Assembly (NCBI GenBank): GCA_025331435.1
Contig: JAIWNI010000047.1
Location: 124,001 to 188,000 of the forward strand
Reading direction: 5' to 3'
Source of the DNA: Choanephora cucurbitarum
Taxonomy: Eukaryota; Mucoromycota; Mucoromycetes; Mucorales; Choanephoraceae
DNA length: 64,000 nt
Each line of letters begins with the position of its first letter. Positions within the stretch are counted from its first letter, which is position 1. A program made the position numbers and the translations under genes. The notes beneath the pieces were generated by a model. The model did no database searches. It saw only the letters and a list, made by a program, of their open reading frames with translations, and was not told the DNA's origin. Below, piece after piece: positions 12,125 through 24,473 of this stretch.

Positions 12125-13234
12125 ATTCTTTTATTATGTAAATCATTTGTTATAGATTATGCTCTCTTTCTTTTTTCTTAAAAAATAATAATAATAATAA
12201 TGTCTCTCTCTCTTTTTGTTATGACGTACACAATAACATTGGCCCTACTGTTTTTATCGTTGAGAATACTACTTTCCAAAGGTGGGAAAACTCAGATGAT
12301 GAATGTGATATCTTACCATTTAGATAAAGATTGAAACAAAAGGAGAGGAGATTTCTTCAAGAGTAACACAGCATTAAAACCAGTTACATTTTCTCAATGG
12401 GGATATCTCCCTTTTTGAGTGTGACAAGAATATATAGATTCTATTTGAAAATAACTCTGTTTTTAAAAAAAAAAAGCACCTTCTCAAAATACTCAAATCA
12501 GGCGTCAGGGTAAACAATAGAAAGACTGCGCAGATTTCACTTTGAATAGATACCTATGCTTGACAAGAGAGAGAGAAAAAGAGAAAGAACAAAGAAAAAG
12601 TAAAGTCAATTCATGATCAAGATTGGAGAAGGTCTGTGCGTTTTTTTTTTTCTTTTTGTTATAAAGAACTTGTTTATTGTTTTCTTTTTTGAAAGGCACA
12701 AACAAAGTTACTAAAGAGACCATTCCTGCCTTTTAAACTTAAATTTTCTTTTTTTAGTGTCATGACCCCCCCCCTCTCTTTGAATAGGCTTTCAAGATAT
12801 ATGAACAAGATAAGCTTTTTTTGAATAAAGGAGAGTAGTCAATAGCCCTCGAATTTCCTTCTAAAGAGATTGTTTCTTTAAGCAGCATAAAAGCGTACTC
12901 AATGGCACACAAAAAAAAAGGCCCTTCTTCACGTGTCATGCCTTTTTGAACGTGAATTAGCATAAGAGAGAGAGCGGACGATTTTATTTTCCTTTTCTTT
13001 CTAGGGCTAAATAAGAATAAAGAGAGAAATGACAATTCTTTCTCTTCGTGTATTCAATTGACATTATGAATATTCTATTCACTTGTGTTCTTACTGGAAT
13101 GTTACATGTTGATAAAATAACTCCACTTTTTTTGGGCGCAGGTTGAAACTAGACAGAAAAAAAAAATTAATCCGGTAGTGGTGAACAATTTTTTTTTTTC
13201 AAAATATTTTCGTGTATCTTTCAAATTATCCTAT
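12125..13234. other. Intergenic region between homeobox and Rna14 genes
   Basis: The start holds the 3' UTR of the homeobox gene, with an ATAATA repeat at 12187-12201. The rest is AT-rich with many homopolymer runs and CT tracts. I see no convincing gene on either strand; the minus frames at 12505-12723 and 12760-13035 look like low-complexity chance frames. Confidence 0.5.
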
Positions 13235-13573
13235 ATGGAGTCTGATACACCTGTCGAATTCGTCATGGATCCTCCTATAAAAGAAGAACACACGGAGGAA
13301 GATAGTACTATGCAAGAACAACCAGAAGAGCAACAACCAGAAGAAGAGCAACCAAAAGAAGAACAACAAGAAGAACAAACCAACGAACCATCGACATCAG
13401 ATCTACCATCCACAGAACAGCCAGATGAGCCTACAGAAGAACAGTTAGAACCAATGAAAGATGTCTTGAGTAACACTGAAGCAGATGAAGACACAAGCAC
13501 ACCTTTCCTAAGTACACCTGCTTCTTGGCAAATTCCTGTAGCTGCCTATCAACAACAACAGCAGCAACAACAA

Positions 13574-13604
<31 letters not shown>

Positions 13605-16567
13605 AACAACAGCAGCAATATCGTTCAGAATCCATTGAGCCACAACAGGATCCTCCCAAACCCTTAGCTGAACCACCTACTATCAACCAAAAAGCATTAT
13701 TAAAGAAAGAGCGATTTGAGTCGCGTATTAAAGAGTCTAAATATGATATTGAGGCTTGGACAGGTTTGATGAATGATGCTCAACAAGGTGGTGATTTAGA
13801 AACCATTCGTGATGTCTATGAGCGTTTTTTGGCTATCTTTCCTACTTCTGTAAGTCGCGTCTCTTTATTTATATTGTTTATTGTTGACTCTTGTTCTATA
13901 CAAAGGCAAAGCATTGGCTTGCTTATCTAGAGACTGAACTCAAATTCTCCAACTTCAATGAAGTGGAAGCATTGTTCACTCGTTGCCTAAAGACTGTATT
14001 GTCTGTTGACCTTTGGAAGTTTTATCTTGGTTATATTCGTCGTATTAATTTAGGAGAAAGTGGATCTTCTGTCACTCCTGAAGCGAGAGCGATTATTGAA
14101 AAGGCTTATGAATATGTATTGAGCAACGTGGGTATGGATAAAGATGCTGGTCCTATTTGGGCTGACTACATCTATTTCCTTAAATCTGCCGAGGTAGGGG
14201 CTGTTATTTTTATTTATGAGAAAAGTCGAAAACTTAGTGTTATGATAGACTACAAATACCTGGGAAGAACAAAGAAAGATGGATTCAATGCGTCGTGCTT
14301 ATCAAAAGGCAGTTACCATCCCACTGAACAATGTCGAACATCTTTGGAAGGAATACGATCAATGGGAGAACAACCTGAATCGTTTAACAGTAATGTCTAC
14401 TATTTGGAAGTGTAAATCAAGAGAAAGAGATTAACCCCCCTCCAACTTGTTAGGCTAAAAAGTTTTTGGGTGAGAAATCATCTGCTTATATGACAGCTCG
14501 TACTGCATTGCGTGAAATGCGTCTTTTCACAGACAACATCAACACAAATGCCGTTCCTCTCCCTCCTCAATGGACACCTGCCGAATTGACTCAGCTGGAT
14601 CTCTGGAAGAAATACATTGAATGGGAAAAGGGAGACCCCCTTCAACTAGAAGACGAGAACGCCATCATGGAACGAGTCGCCTACACTTACCAACAGGCCT
14701 TCTTGGTCCTTCGCTTCTATCCCGAGATCTGGTACAGCTTTGCCAATTACTACCAATCCCTCAACAAACCCGAAAAGGCCATCTCGATCCTGAAACAGGC
14801 CATCGAGATCTTACCTACCAGTCTCTTATTGAACTTTTCTTATGCCGAATTATGTGAATCCAGACGACAGCTGGATGAGGCACGAGAGGCCTATGATCAA
14901 CTGGTCGCTCATTTGGAAAGCAAATCAGAGCAACTCAAATCAGCCTCTCAACAGGAGATTGCACGATTGATGCAAGAGGCAGAGGAAGAAAGAGCCTCCA
15001 TGAACCTGTCCGATGACATCGATGGCGAATTAAGAGAACAGTTGCGCTCGCGCGAGCGACATGTCAAGCGAGAACAAGAGGCGATTGAGACTCAGTTGAA
15101 CGAACAGATGGATGCCATCGCACGTGCAGGCTCACTTGTCTGGATCAACTACATGCGATTCGCCCGTCGTACCGATGGCATCAAAAGTGCGCGTGCCTTA
15201 TTCTCAAGAGCACGCAAGGCCACCAACTGCACCTACCATGTCTATGTAGCCGATGCGCTGATGGAATACCATAATTCCAAAGACGCTACCATTGCCGGTA
15301 AAGTCTTTAGTCTGGGTCAAAAGTCGTTTGCCAACAACCCTGATTTTGTCTGTCAGTACCTGGACTTCTTGATCCAGATGAACGACGATAACAACACACG
15401 CGCCCTCTTTGAGAGAACCCTGGCTACCATGCCTGCTGAAAAGGCAGGTGCCATCTGGCTCAAGTTTCTGGAATACGAAAATAAGTATGGCGATCTCGCT
15501 TCTGTTCAAAGTGTGGAGAAGAGACGGATGGAGGCCATGGCTGATCCTATGGTCAACATGACAGAATCGTTTTTGAAGCGACAGAGTTATTTGGACATAA
15601 GGACAATTGAGGATGAAGAACTGGGCTATGCTGCTCGTCAGCAGTGGTTGGCTGAGGCTGCTGTTGTCAAAGACGAAACAGCTCAACCTCCACCTCAGGC
15701 ACCTCCACCTCAAGCACCTCCACCCTCATCCAGCTCAAAAGAAAAGCGTCCTCTGTTAGAACCTGTCCATCCCGAGAAATATCCTCGTCCTGATCTAAGT
15801 CAATGGCAGGCATTTAAACCTACAGCACGTCCAGCCAACGCGTCTCCTATCATCACGACCATTGTGCCTGGTCCTCCAGTAGAGACACAGCCATCTCAAC
15901 CAATGGATACCATGATGGGTCAATCGCCACCTACCATCCTACCCCCAGCACCCCCACCACCACCTGCACAAACTCAAAGTATGAACACCAGTGGTTGGAT
16001 GAACCCTACCATGTTACCCCCTGTTGTACCTACCACGCCCAATCCTTCCTTGCCTGATGCAGTGGCCTATTTCGTATCCAATTTACCACCTGCCCATACG
16101 TTTCATGGACCCATCATTTCACCTGTGGACATTGTTGAGCTCTTGAGAACTATTATCATACCCTTACCGCCCTCTTCTTCTTCATCCTCATCAAGACCCA
16201 TGATGACACCTAAACCTACGAACAATAACAATAACAATAATACGCTCTCGAGAAATTACAACAGTGGCAATGCTCGACCTCAAGGTGGTCCTAACCCAGG
16301 TCGTCTGGGTGGGTTTAAGGGAAGACCAGGGCCTCCTAATCAGATGCAAGCGCGTGGTAATATGGGTAACAAATCCAATATGAAGCGTAGAGGAAGAGAT
16401 GATTATGATGATGATTATCAACCTCATAAAGGTAAGCATGAAATTCAAATTACTGAAATATGTCGTCTAACGTATCACAATTAGGTATGGGTCCTAATAG
16501 ACCACCAGACTTCGATTTGTTTAGACAAAGACAAGCAAAAAGACATCGTGATGATCCTCCTTATTGA
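13235..16567 (+). CDS. rna14: Rna14/CstF77, mRNA cleavage and polyadenylation factor subunit
   Basis: Scaffold of the cleavage factor complex that joins Rna15 and other factors on pre-mRNA 3' ends in the nucleus. Exons 13235-13849, 13906-14193, 14249-14389, 14454-16431 and 16485-16567 give 1034 residues. The N-terminus is acidic and Gln/Pro-rich, with a 23-Gln tract. HAT (half-TPR) repeats follow from about residue 150, with typical W..Y..E motifs such as AKHWLAYLETELK, the conserved TWEEQRKMD segment and IWYSFANYYQ. The C-terminus is Pro-rich (PPQAPPP, LPPAPPPPPA), then Gly/Arg/Asn-rich, and may bind partners such as Rna15. I chose the ATG at 13235 because the upstream part of the frame is T-rich leader. 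Phases match at all four introns. Confidence 0.95.
13550..13618 (+). repeat. CAA/CAG trinucleotide repeat encoding 23 glutamines in Rna14
   Basis: Twenty-three consecutive Gln codons (mixed CAA and CAG) lie in the N-terminal disordered region of the Rna14 gene. The run is in frame and interrupted only by synonymous codon changes, so length variation between strains is likely. Confidence 0.95.
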
Positions 16568-16973
16568 AAATATATATATATATATATACTTCTTTCTTTG
16601 TTTAAATAAAATAATGTATAGAACTCTTTCTCCCTTCATTCTTAATATATACAGAAAGTGTTGTTATTTCAATTGACGCGTTAAAAAGATGAAACCATAA
16701 AAAGCAAATAATTCTCCCTTGCTTTTATTATCTTTAGATAGGTAAATTACGCGTTCTATCGTGTTTCATCTACATTCATAGGGTTTTAGCAATGTAAGAC
16801 AACCAATCTTTTGGGGGTGTTTATTTGTCATCAAAAATGAACATATATGCACAAAAAAAATAAGGAGATTATGAAATAGCAAAATAGAAAAGTGGTTCAA
16901 TTTTTATTATGATCAAAAGTTATGCAAGGTAAACATCATGTTTTTGATAAGAATGGGGGGGATATGATTTGGT
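16568..16973. other. 3' UTRs of convergent Rna14 and polyubiquitin genes
   Basis: A short gap between two convergent genes. It contains a TA microsatellite (16570-16587), AATAAA-like signals (16606-16611) for Rna14 and T-rich stretches. No further gene is seen. Confidence 0.5.
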
Positions 16974-18128
<1,155 letters not shown>

Positions 18129-18190
18129 TTAATAGAGGAACAAGTAAAGAAGAAGAAGAAAAAAAGAGGGAGTGAATAAAAAAACCAACG

Positions 18191-18198
18191 TATTTATA
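18191..18198 (-). promoter_or_regulatory. TATA box of the polyubiquitin gene
   Basis: On the minus strand the sequence reads TATAAATA, 72 nt upstream of the polyubiquitin ATG. Spacing and consensus fit a strong inducible promoter. Confidence 0.6.
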
Positions 18199-18225
18199 GC
18201 ATGAGAAAATGAAGCTGCGGAATAG

Positions 18226-18235
18226 ACCGGATAAA
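18226..18235 (-). promoter_or_regulatory. TTTATCCGGT motif upstream of polyubiquitin
   Basis: On the minus strand it reads TTTATCCGGT. The first eight or nine bases recur near the eL20/Rix7 promoter (36074-36082), so it may be part of the GC-rich motif described in the findings. Function is inferred only. Confidence 0.3.
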
Positions 18236-18259
18236 TTTAATTGGTTCAGTTGGGTTCAT

Positions 18260-18267
18260 TGACGTCG
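18260..18267. promoter_or_regulatory. CRE-like element (TGACGTCG)
   Basis: TGACGTCG differs by one base from the palindromic ATF/CREB site TGACGTCA and lies about 140 bp upstream of polyubiquitin. A bZIP stress regulator is a possible binder; this is inference from the motif alone. Confidence 0.35.
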
Positions 18268-18396
18268 TCATTAGGTATCACAATTCTCCCTAAAAAAATA
18301 TGAATTTCTTAGAATCTCGAACCGATCATTCATGCTGAATTTATTTAACTCAGTAAACTGATAAATCCCGCAGTATTCTTTGTGAGTGTATTATCT

Positions 18397-18406
18397 GGAA
18401 CTTTCT
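18397..18406. promoter_or_regulatory. Two-unit heat-shock-element-like site
   Basis: GGAACTTTCT matches two adjoining units of nGAAnnTTCn, about 280 bp upstream of polyubiquitin. A functional HSE usually needs three units, so the support is moderate. Confidence 0.3.
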
Positions 18407-18879
18407 AGTTATTAACAAAAAATATTCCGTGGATATGATTCTTGAGAAGTTATGTTTAATTTAAGCGTCTATGCAGATCAACATAATGATTGCGAAATAG
18501 TGGTACAGAATGATATCATCTATCTACTTGATAAAGAAAAAGAAAAGAACAATAGGACAAAATGAATAGACATCTTGAAGAAGAGAGAGAAACTGAAAAA
18601 AAAGCAGTGAAATATCGATTGACAACAAAGGTGATTTATTTAGATAAGTTGTGTTGAAATAACCCCTTTTTTCTTATAGACTGTTGAATAAAACCCCGAT
18701 TGTTCAAGCAGAATCGTTATCAAACGTCATTTCATTCAAAAGATATAGTGATGGCATCATATAACAAAAGAGAGAGAGAGAAAGAGAGGGATAAAAGCAT
18801 GAGTTTCATGATACTTTAGTTTACAAAGAAGTGGGGCATGTAACCTGTTACTAAACAAAGAACACAAACTCGAGATTTA

Positions 18880-20463
18880 TTAGATTTCTCTTTCTCTCCC
18901 CCCTTTGAGATTTAAATTGATTGTGGCAATAGGAGGCAGTATAGTATTTACTGTTGCAGGTGTTATTTTCAGCGATTTAAATAACTTTTGCATTTCAAAC
19001 AGTCCTAGTCGTGCTATTTAGACAGATATGTTTAGAACGTAAAACAACACCTATTCTATACAGACTTACGTATAGGCAACTGCATTGTCAACACAGATCG
19101 AACACTATCCTCTATTTGTGGAATAGCATCTGTCTGGAAATAGACAAGCAATAACAATGGCAGTTCAGATATGCCAGATTGTAGCAATTCATTCAATACA
19201 GTAGCCAGTTCATTCTACATAGCATAAGAGACAATGTATTGATTCTATCTGTAACCTTTACTTACCTGTTTTCGAAGAAATTGATCTGCAGCCAATAATA
19301 CTAAAGAAAGTAATAGGCGTACTAATTTTTCATGCTTTGTCTGACCAAGTATTCTTAAGCACAGTGCTACTTCTGTATCCACCAGTTTGATACCAAAGAA
19401 CCCAATAATACCAGAAAGTGCTCTTATACTTGCTAATAATGTAATAGGATGTTGATTCTATAAATGAAGAAAATTTACCCCTTTCTAATCTAAGCCAAAA
19501 AAACATATGGAAATCCACTGCTATAGTTTACCGAAAAACTGGACTCAATTTCTTTCATCATCCTTTGCTTCATCTTGATAAAGTATTGCCCACTATTTGC
19601 TGACTGAGCAAGAAACCAAGTCGATTTACCTGTAAATACGCCATTTAGGAATTCAACCTAATCCTAGATGTCATTCAACCATGCTACAAACTCAATCGAA
19701 CCCTACTTACCGTATCCTTACAATACATGGCTGTCAATCGAGTTACCAAGTCAGGTAATACCTGCATTTCTACCAATTTGAACCGAACCCAAAGTGCATC
19801 TTGAGGTCTCTTTTCAATCCCCTTGTAGATCATCTCACTTATTTGAATGATAAAGCGTGTATCCATTCGATGAACACAAGACATCAATTGTAAGATAGCC
19901 TAGTCCAATCAGCCGTTCTGTCCAAAAGCGTATACATCCCCAACTTACATGACGATAGATATATTCATCGTTGGCTAATAGCTGAATGATATCACAACGT
20001 GTAGAGAGGTGAACAAAGCCTTCCATGAGACATTGAAGTACAGTAGACTGATCTGATTCTAGATGACTGAAGAGTTCAACCAGTTCAACAAGTAAGATGC
20101 CATGTTCCTTGATGAAGGCTTCACTTTGAAGTAATCGTATAGTTGAACGGATCCTTTTGTTTGTACGATCGGTTGTTTCATGACACACACTATGCTGAAT
20201 AAAGTAAAGTTCTGTCAACACCTCACTTGAAGTTTGTTCAAAAGAAATAAGAAATGAGTCATTTGGATAGGATGGGATCGAGATCCTTACAATCGCCAAT
20301 CTTGAGGTCGAACAGATCGATATTGTACCTAAACCAACTATGTTAATCCACTGTAGCATCATCAGAGCATGTGTCTATTTACTAAAGCTTCTTCAAGGCC
20401 AATTTTAGTGCTTGTGCTTTTGAACTCGAGATAGCGATTGATCAAGTCAGATTCTGATGACAT
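18880..20463 (-). CDS. Integrator complex subunit 2-like protein, short form
   Basis: INTS2 is a helical scaffold subunit of Integrator, which cleaves snRNA and other nascent transcripts. Eight exons: 20383-20463, 20291-20328, 19949-20225, 19711-19899, 19532-19657, 19266-19457, 19070-19214 and 18880-19013, giving 393 residues with all phases matching. The middle and C-terminal parts align with animal INTS2 by remembered landmarks: FLNGVFTGKSTWF, then SIRALSGIIGFFGIKL, then LLLLVYFQTDAIPQIEDSV and QLPIPRLGLFEMQKLF. These correspond to the N-terminal half of the roughly 1200-residue animal protein. Here the gene stops soon after, so about two thirds of the family length is missing. It may be a naturally short version, a broken gene, or need an extra exon I could not find. 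Confidence 0.7.
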
Positions 20464-20569
20464 GTAAAAAAAAAAAGAGATAACAAAAGTAACGCGTATT
20501 TCAAGTAAGCCCACTTTCTTTAAACACACAAAATTTACTCTTGAACAAAATAAATAAGCTGGCTTTTTT

Positions 20570-22229
20570 TTATTGCTTCTTTTTATGAAGGGATGTTGAC
20601 TTTTTTAATGCATTGACAAGTGGTGAGGAAGTCGGTGTGGTGATAGACGATGTAATTCCCTTAGATTCTTTTCTTTTAGTCAATTGGGTTACATGGTATT
20701 GATATACAAATGTGATTTTACTTACATTACGCATGGCTTGCATGTCCGAGAGAATATCATCATCTTTTAACTTGAACACTAATGAAGGACGTAAGGAAAG
20801 AGTTAAGGTAATTTAGGCATCGATAGTTAGTAGTTGTATAGTATAGATAATTCAAATAAGAAAAAAAAGGATATCATTTAAATGCTTCTTTTTGTTAGAT
20901 TTGCTATCTGGATTTTCGGGACCTCTTTTACGCAGATTACGTTTATGTAATCTAGCCTGAGTATCCATCACAAGATCTATTAGAATGGGAAATTTAATAC
21001 AAGACACATTAGAAAGTGTTGTTTAAGCTCACCATAAGCCAAGTCACAGTTGTCTTTATCTTCCTTTAATTTTCGTCTCTTTTCCTCTAATACAGTAAAC
21101 AACTTTTCTCTTATCTCTTGTGTCTCAGCCTAGAATATAAGATGAGTAACATAGGCTAAATGTAGGCAATGAATCCTTACAGTATATTCTTCTTCTGCTT
21201 GGTATATTTCTAATCTAAACTGGTTCTCTGTCACTTGTTTTTGATATTCTCTGAATAACTGACCGTCCTCAATCATTTTTTGTCGCATTGCCTCTAAATC
21301 TCTTATGTTGTCCAAGTAGAATGTATGTGTATCTGATCAAAAGAGAAATAAGCTGATCGGAACTATTTTATGTGTGTGTCTATATGTATTATTTTTATAT
21401 ATACCTTGATGAGCCTCTTTTAATTCCTTATTAATTGAATTCAGTTTAGATACATATAATCTAATAGATTCATATAAGCTTATAAGGCAGACTTTCTCTA
21501 TCATTTTGTTATGTGCTTTTACCCTTCTATATTCTGTAGGAAATCTTGATTCAATTGCTCCATATAGTGGGTCATTTCCTTTTTGCGCTTCATTTTCTTA
21601 TTATCGCCTGATTCAACTAAAGCGCTTGGCTCTTTACCTATTGTCTTTGGATGATCATACCAATCCTCTTCCTCTTGTTGATTTGGTGAAGATTCCTTTT
21701 TGAGTTGTGTAGGGTGATAGACATGCATTAAAGGTGGGGGTGGAGGTGGAGGTGGTCTCATATAATCATAGGTCTTGTTTAATTTGTTGTTGGTGGATTT
21801 ATAATAAACAGGTGGATAATGCCCTCCTCCTCCTTCTTCTTCTTGATGACGACCATTGGGATGTTTTGAATGATGATAGTATTCTTCTTCTCTTGGATAG
21901 GTTGGATAATAGTTGGCATGCTGTATTGGTCTTGTATGGTCTGTTCTACCTGAGAGGGTAGGTGAAGAAGGTAGATTATGAGGGGGAGGCATATTATTGT
22001 TGTTGTTGTTATTATTATTATTAGTGTTGGGAGTAGGTGTAGAGACAGGTTGTGGTGGCGGTGTAGATATTGGTACGGGTGGTGTAAGAATAGGTGTCGA
22101 GGTCAGACTACTGTTGTTATGGTTGATATTTGAAGTTGGGGAAGAAGTATTGCTTGAGATAGTTGTGTTATTATCAATAGTAGTGTTTGTTGAGTTGCCA
22201 AATGTATATGGATTATTTGTTTCCAGCAT
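20570..22229 (-). CDS. Sds3-like subunit of the Sin3 histone deacetylase complex
   Basis: Sds3/BRMS1 proteins dimerise through a coiled coil and hold the Sin3-Rpd3 deacetylase together in the nucleus. Exons that I can place: 21523-22229, 21405-21460, 21181-21332, 21033-21129, an exon from 20976 down to about 20911, 20726-20778 and 20570-20659. The first exon encodes a disordered Asn/Pro/Ser-rich region with poly-Asn and PPPPPPPP. Then comes the Sds3 coiled coil (LYVSKLNSINKELKEAHQ, LEAMRQKMIEDGQLF, REKLFTVLEEKRRKLKED), a basic RLHKRNLRKRG segment and the family-like FKLKDDDILSDMQAMR motif. The donor of the fifth exon has no usable GT in the right phase; a GC donor at about 20910 (A|GCAAAT) would work. 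Family assignment is by pattern, not alignment. Confidence 0.75.
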
Positions 22230-22238
22230 TCTAATACG

Positions 22239-22266
22239 CACACACACACACAGACACACACACACA
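22239..22266. repeat. (CA)n microsatellite upstream of the Sds3-like gene
   Basis: An almost pure CA dinucleotide run with one CAGA interruption lies immediately 5' of the Sds3-like start, matched by a GT-rich run at 22322-22390. Both are in the presumed 5' leader or promoter. Confidence 0.9.
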
Positions 22267-22510
22267 AAAGAGAGAGAATAAAGAAAGAGAGAGAAAGAAA
22301 GAAAAAAAAAAGATGCGTTTTCGTGTGGGTGTGTTATGTGTGTGCGTATAAATAATCAAACCCAAAATAAGTGTGTGTGTGTGTCTGTGTTTTTTTTAAT
22401 GGGTAAACTACTTGGGAATTTTTTTTCTCTTTATTTTTGGTAAAAAAAACAGATATAAATAGAGGTTTAAGATATGTGGGATACATAAGCCACACTCATT
22501 TTTTTGGGAT

Positions 22511-23931
22511 TTATTTTACAGGTCTATAGATATATGTCAACTAGAATGGAAATTAACAGAAAATCATATAGATACTTACGTAGCGTCAATTTGAATGACA
22601 TTAGGCAAAGCAAGCTTGATCTTATTACGATAAGTAGCTCTGTTCTTTAGTTGCATTGGATTACCTTCCAGATAGACAGTCGTCAAGGTTTTAATCTGGC
22701 CTAATTCCTTCTCTACTTGATCATAACATTCATTGTCAAATTGATTACCATTGGCCCAGAACTCTTCCAAGCAAGGCAGATGAGACAAATTCTCGATCTT
22801 TGTAAGGCGATTGCTGGCTACATCCAACGTATTCAATTTGAGCTAGAAACAAGAGAAGATTAAGTAATTTTATATGATACTATAGCTTCTATGCTTACAT
22901 TATGTTCTAATCCTTCAATCTTTTCAATAGCGTTGTGACTCATGTACAATTCCTCCAAATTATGCAATTCTTCTAAACCTTCAATCTTTGTCAGACGGTT
23001 ACTTTGAATACTCAATGACCTCAAGTTCTTCAATGCACCCAAGTTCTAATGATGTGTGTTTGCATAAGATATACATGTATATAAATGATGTGATCTTTAT
23101 ACATTACCTGTAATTTGGTGATCTTGTTCTTTCCTAGCCACAGCTGAGTCAAATTGACAAGTGAGTCAAGGTTCTCGATAGAACGAATACGATTGGCACC
23201 CAATTCCAGATTGGTTACATTGATAAGGTTATCAAGGTTTTCAATCTTGGAGATTTTGTTGCTAACAAAATACAAGTTCTTGAGCTGTGTCAATTGATCA
23301 ATATGCTTGATATGCTTAATCTTGTTGAAAGATAAATCCAGATTTCTATTTAGACATAAAAGTCAGTTTCGCTCTTTGTGTGCTTATCTTTGGTGTACGG
23401 TACTCTAATTGAGTCAATTGATCAAGACCACGGATATGTGAAATCTTGTTGTCATAGAGGTCCAATTCCTTTAACTGACTCAAGCCATCCAATCCTTCAA
23501 TATCAATAATAAAGTTTTGACGAAGACAAAGACTCTGAGACAGCATAAATAAGGATAGCCTTCATAAACACAACTCAACTTACTTCTACTTTCTTGAATC
23601 GGTCTAAACCAAGGTTGGGAATGCTACTGACTTTCATATGGATACAATCAATTTCCTATCACAAATACAATTAATATCAATCTGATAGACGCGTTTCCAA
23701 AGAAAACAAGTCAACCTCTGCATCATCAGGATATTCATCCAAAAGACCTTTTTCAAAAACAGAAAGTAAGAAAAAGAACAAGATAAGCATATATATGTCT
23801 TAAAAAGAACCTTCTTCAGTGCTTCCTTCATGTTCTTCTTCAACATCAGACTCTTCAGCCTCACTCTCAACATGTGTGTTGACTACAACTTCTTTAGTAG
23901 TTGCTTGTTCTCCGTCTGTAATAATAGCCAT
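22511..23931 (-). CDS. sds22: Sds22-like leucine-rich regulator of protein phosphatase 1
   Basis: Sds22 binds PP1 and controls its nuclear and mitotic activity. Exons: 23811-23931, 23716-23747, 23584-23655, 23404-23534, 23108-23345, 22899-23045, 22580-22842 and a likely tiny last exon 22511-22523, giving 338 residues. After an acidic N-terminus there are about eleven 22-residue leucine-rich repeats of the SDS22 type (L..L.L..N.I..I..L), for example LKELDLYDNKISHIRGLDQL. The LRR cap ENRATYRNKIKLALP-like segment and QIDAT end the protein. If the last intron is not used the frame stops directly after QIDAT at 22576; the spliced version ends QIDATPVK, closer to the family ending (IDATFVR in animals). 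Confidence 0.95.
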
Positions 23932-24473
23932 AATTCTCGAAGAAGAAAAAAGAAGAAATAAAAAAGGCGAGTACGCATACTTTTCTGTGCTCGGATGTTA
24001 AATTATGCCCTTTGGCGGAGCACTAAATCTCTCTGCCTTATAGCTGTTCTCTCTCTTTCAAAGAAAATGGGGGGAGAAATAGATAATGGACTATACAGTA
24101 TAGAATGAAGCACAAGACATCATCACATTGATATCTTAATTGCTTCATACTATGGACTAAAATAAAGAAGATAGGTACTTGTATGCTGAAGAAACAAAAA
24201 AAGGGAAAAATGCTGGTTTGTTGAGATTCAGCTTTTTTTTCTCAGCCAAAGAAAAAAAAAGAACAGGGATGACACACACAAATTCATCCATACACACGCG
24301 CACACACACACATCGCTTTCTCTTTCTCTTCTTTTTTTTTGTGCGATATTAAAAAAAAAAAAAAAGAGAACCTTTTTAGACAGAAGGGCAAAGTATGGAC
24401 TTGATATTTATAGAGCCTATATAAAGAAAGCAAACAGATACATTCCAGTCATTTCATCATAACCATCCACATC
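23932..24473. promoter_or_regulatory. Divergent promoter region between Sds22 and the zinc-cluster regulator
   Basis: About 540 bp between two divergent starts. It includes a CA-rich microsatellite (24270-24312), several poly-A/poly-T runs (24232-24262, 24328-24365) and TATTTATAG at 24406-24414, a TATA-like element 60 nt upstream of the zinc-cluster gene. Confidence 0.5.
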
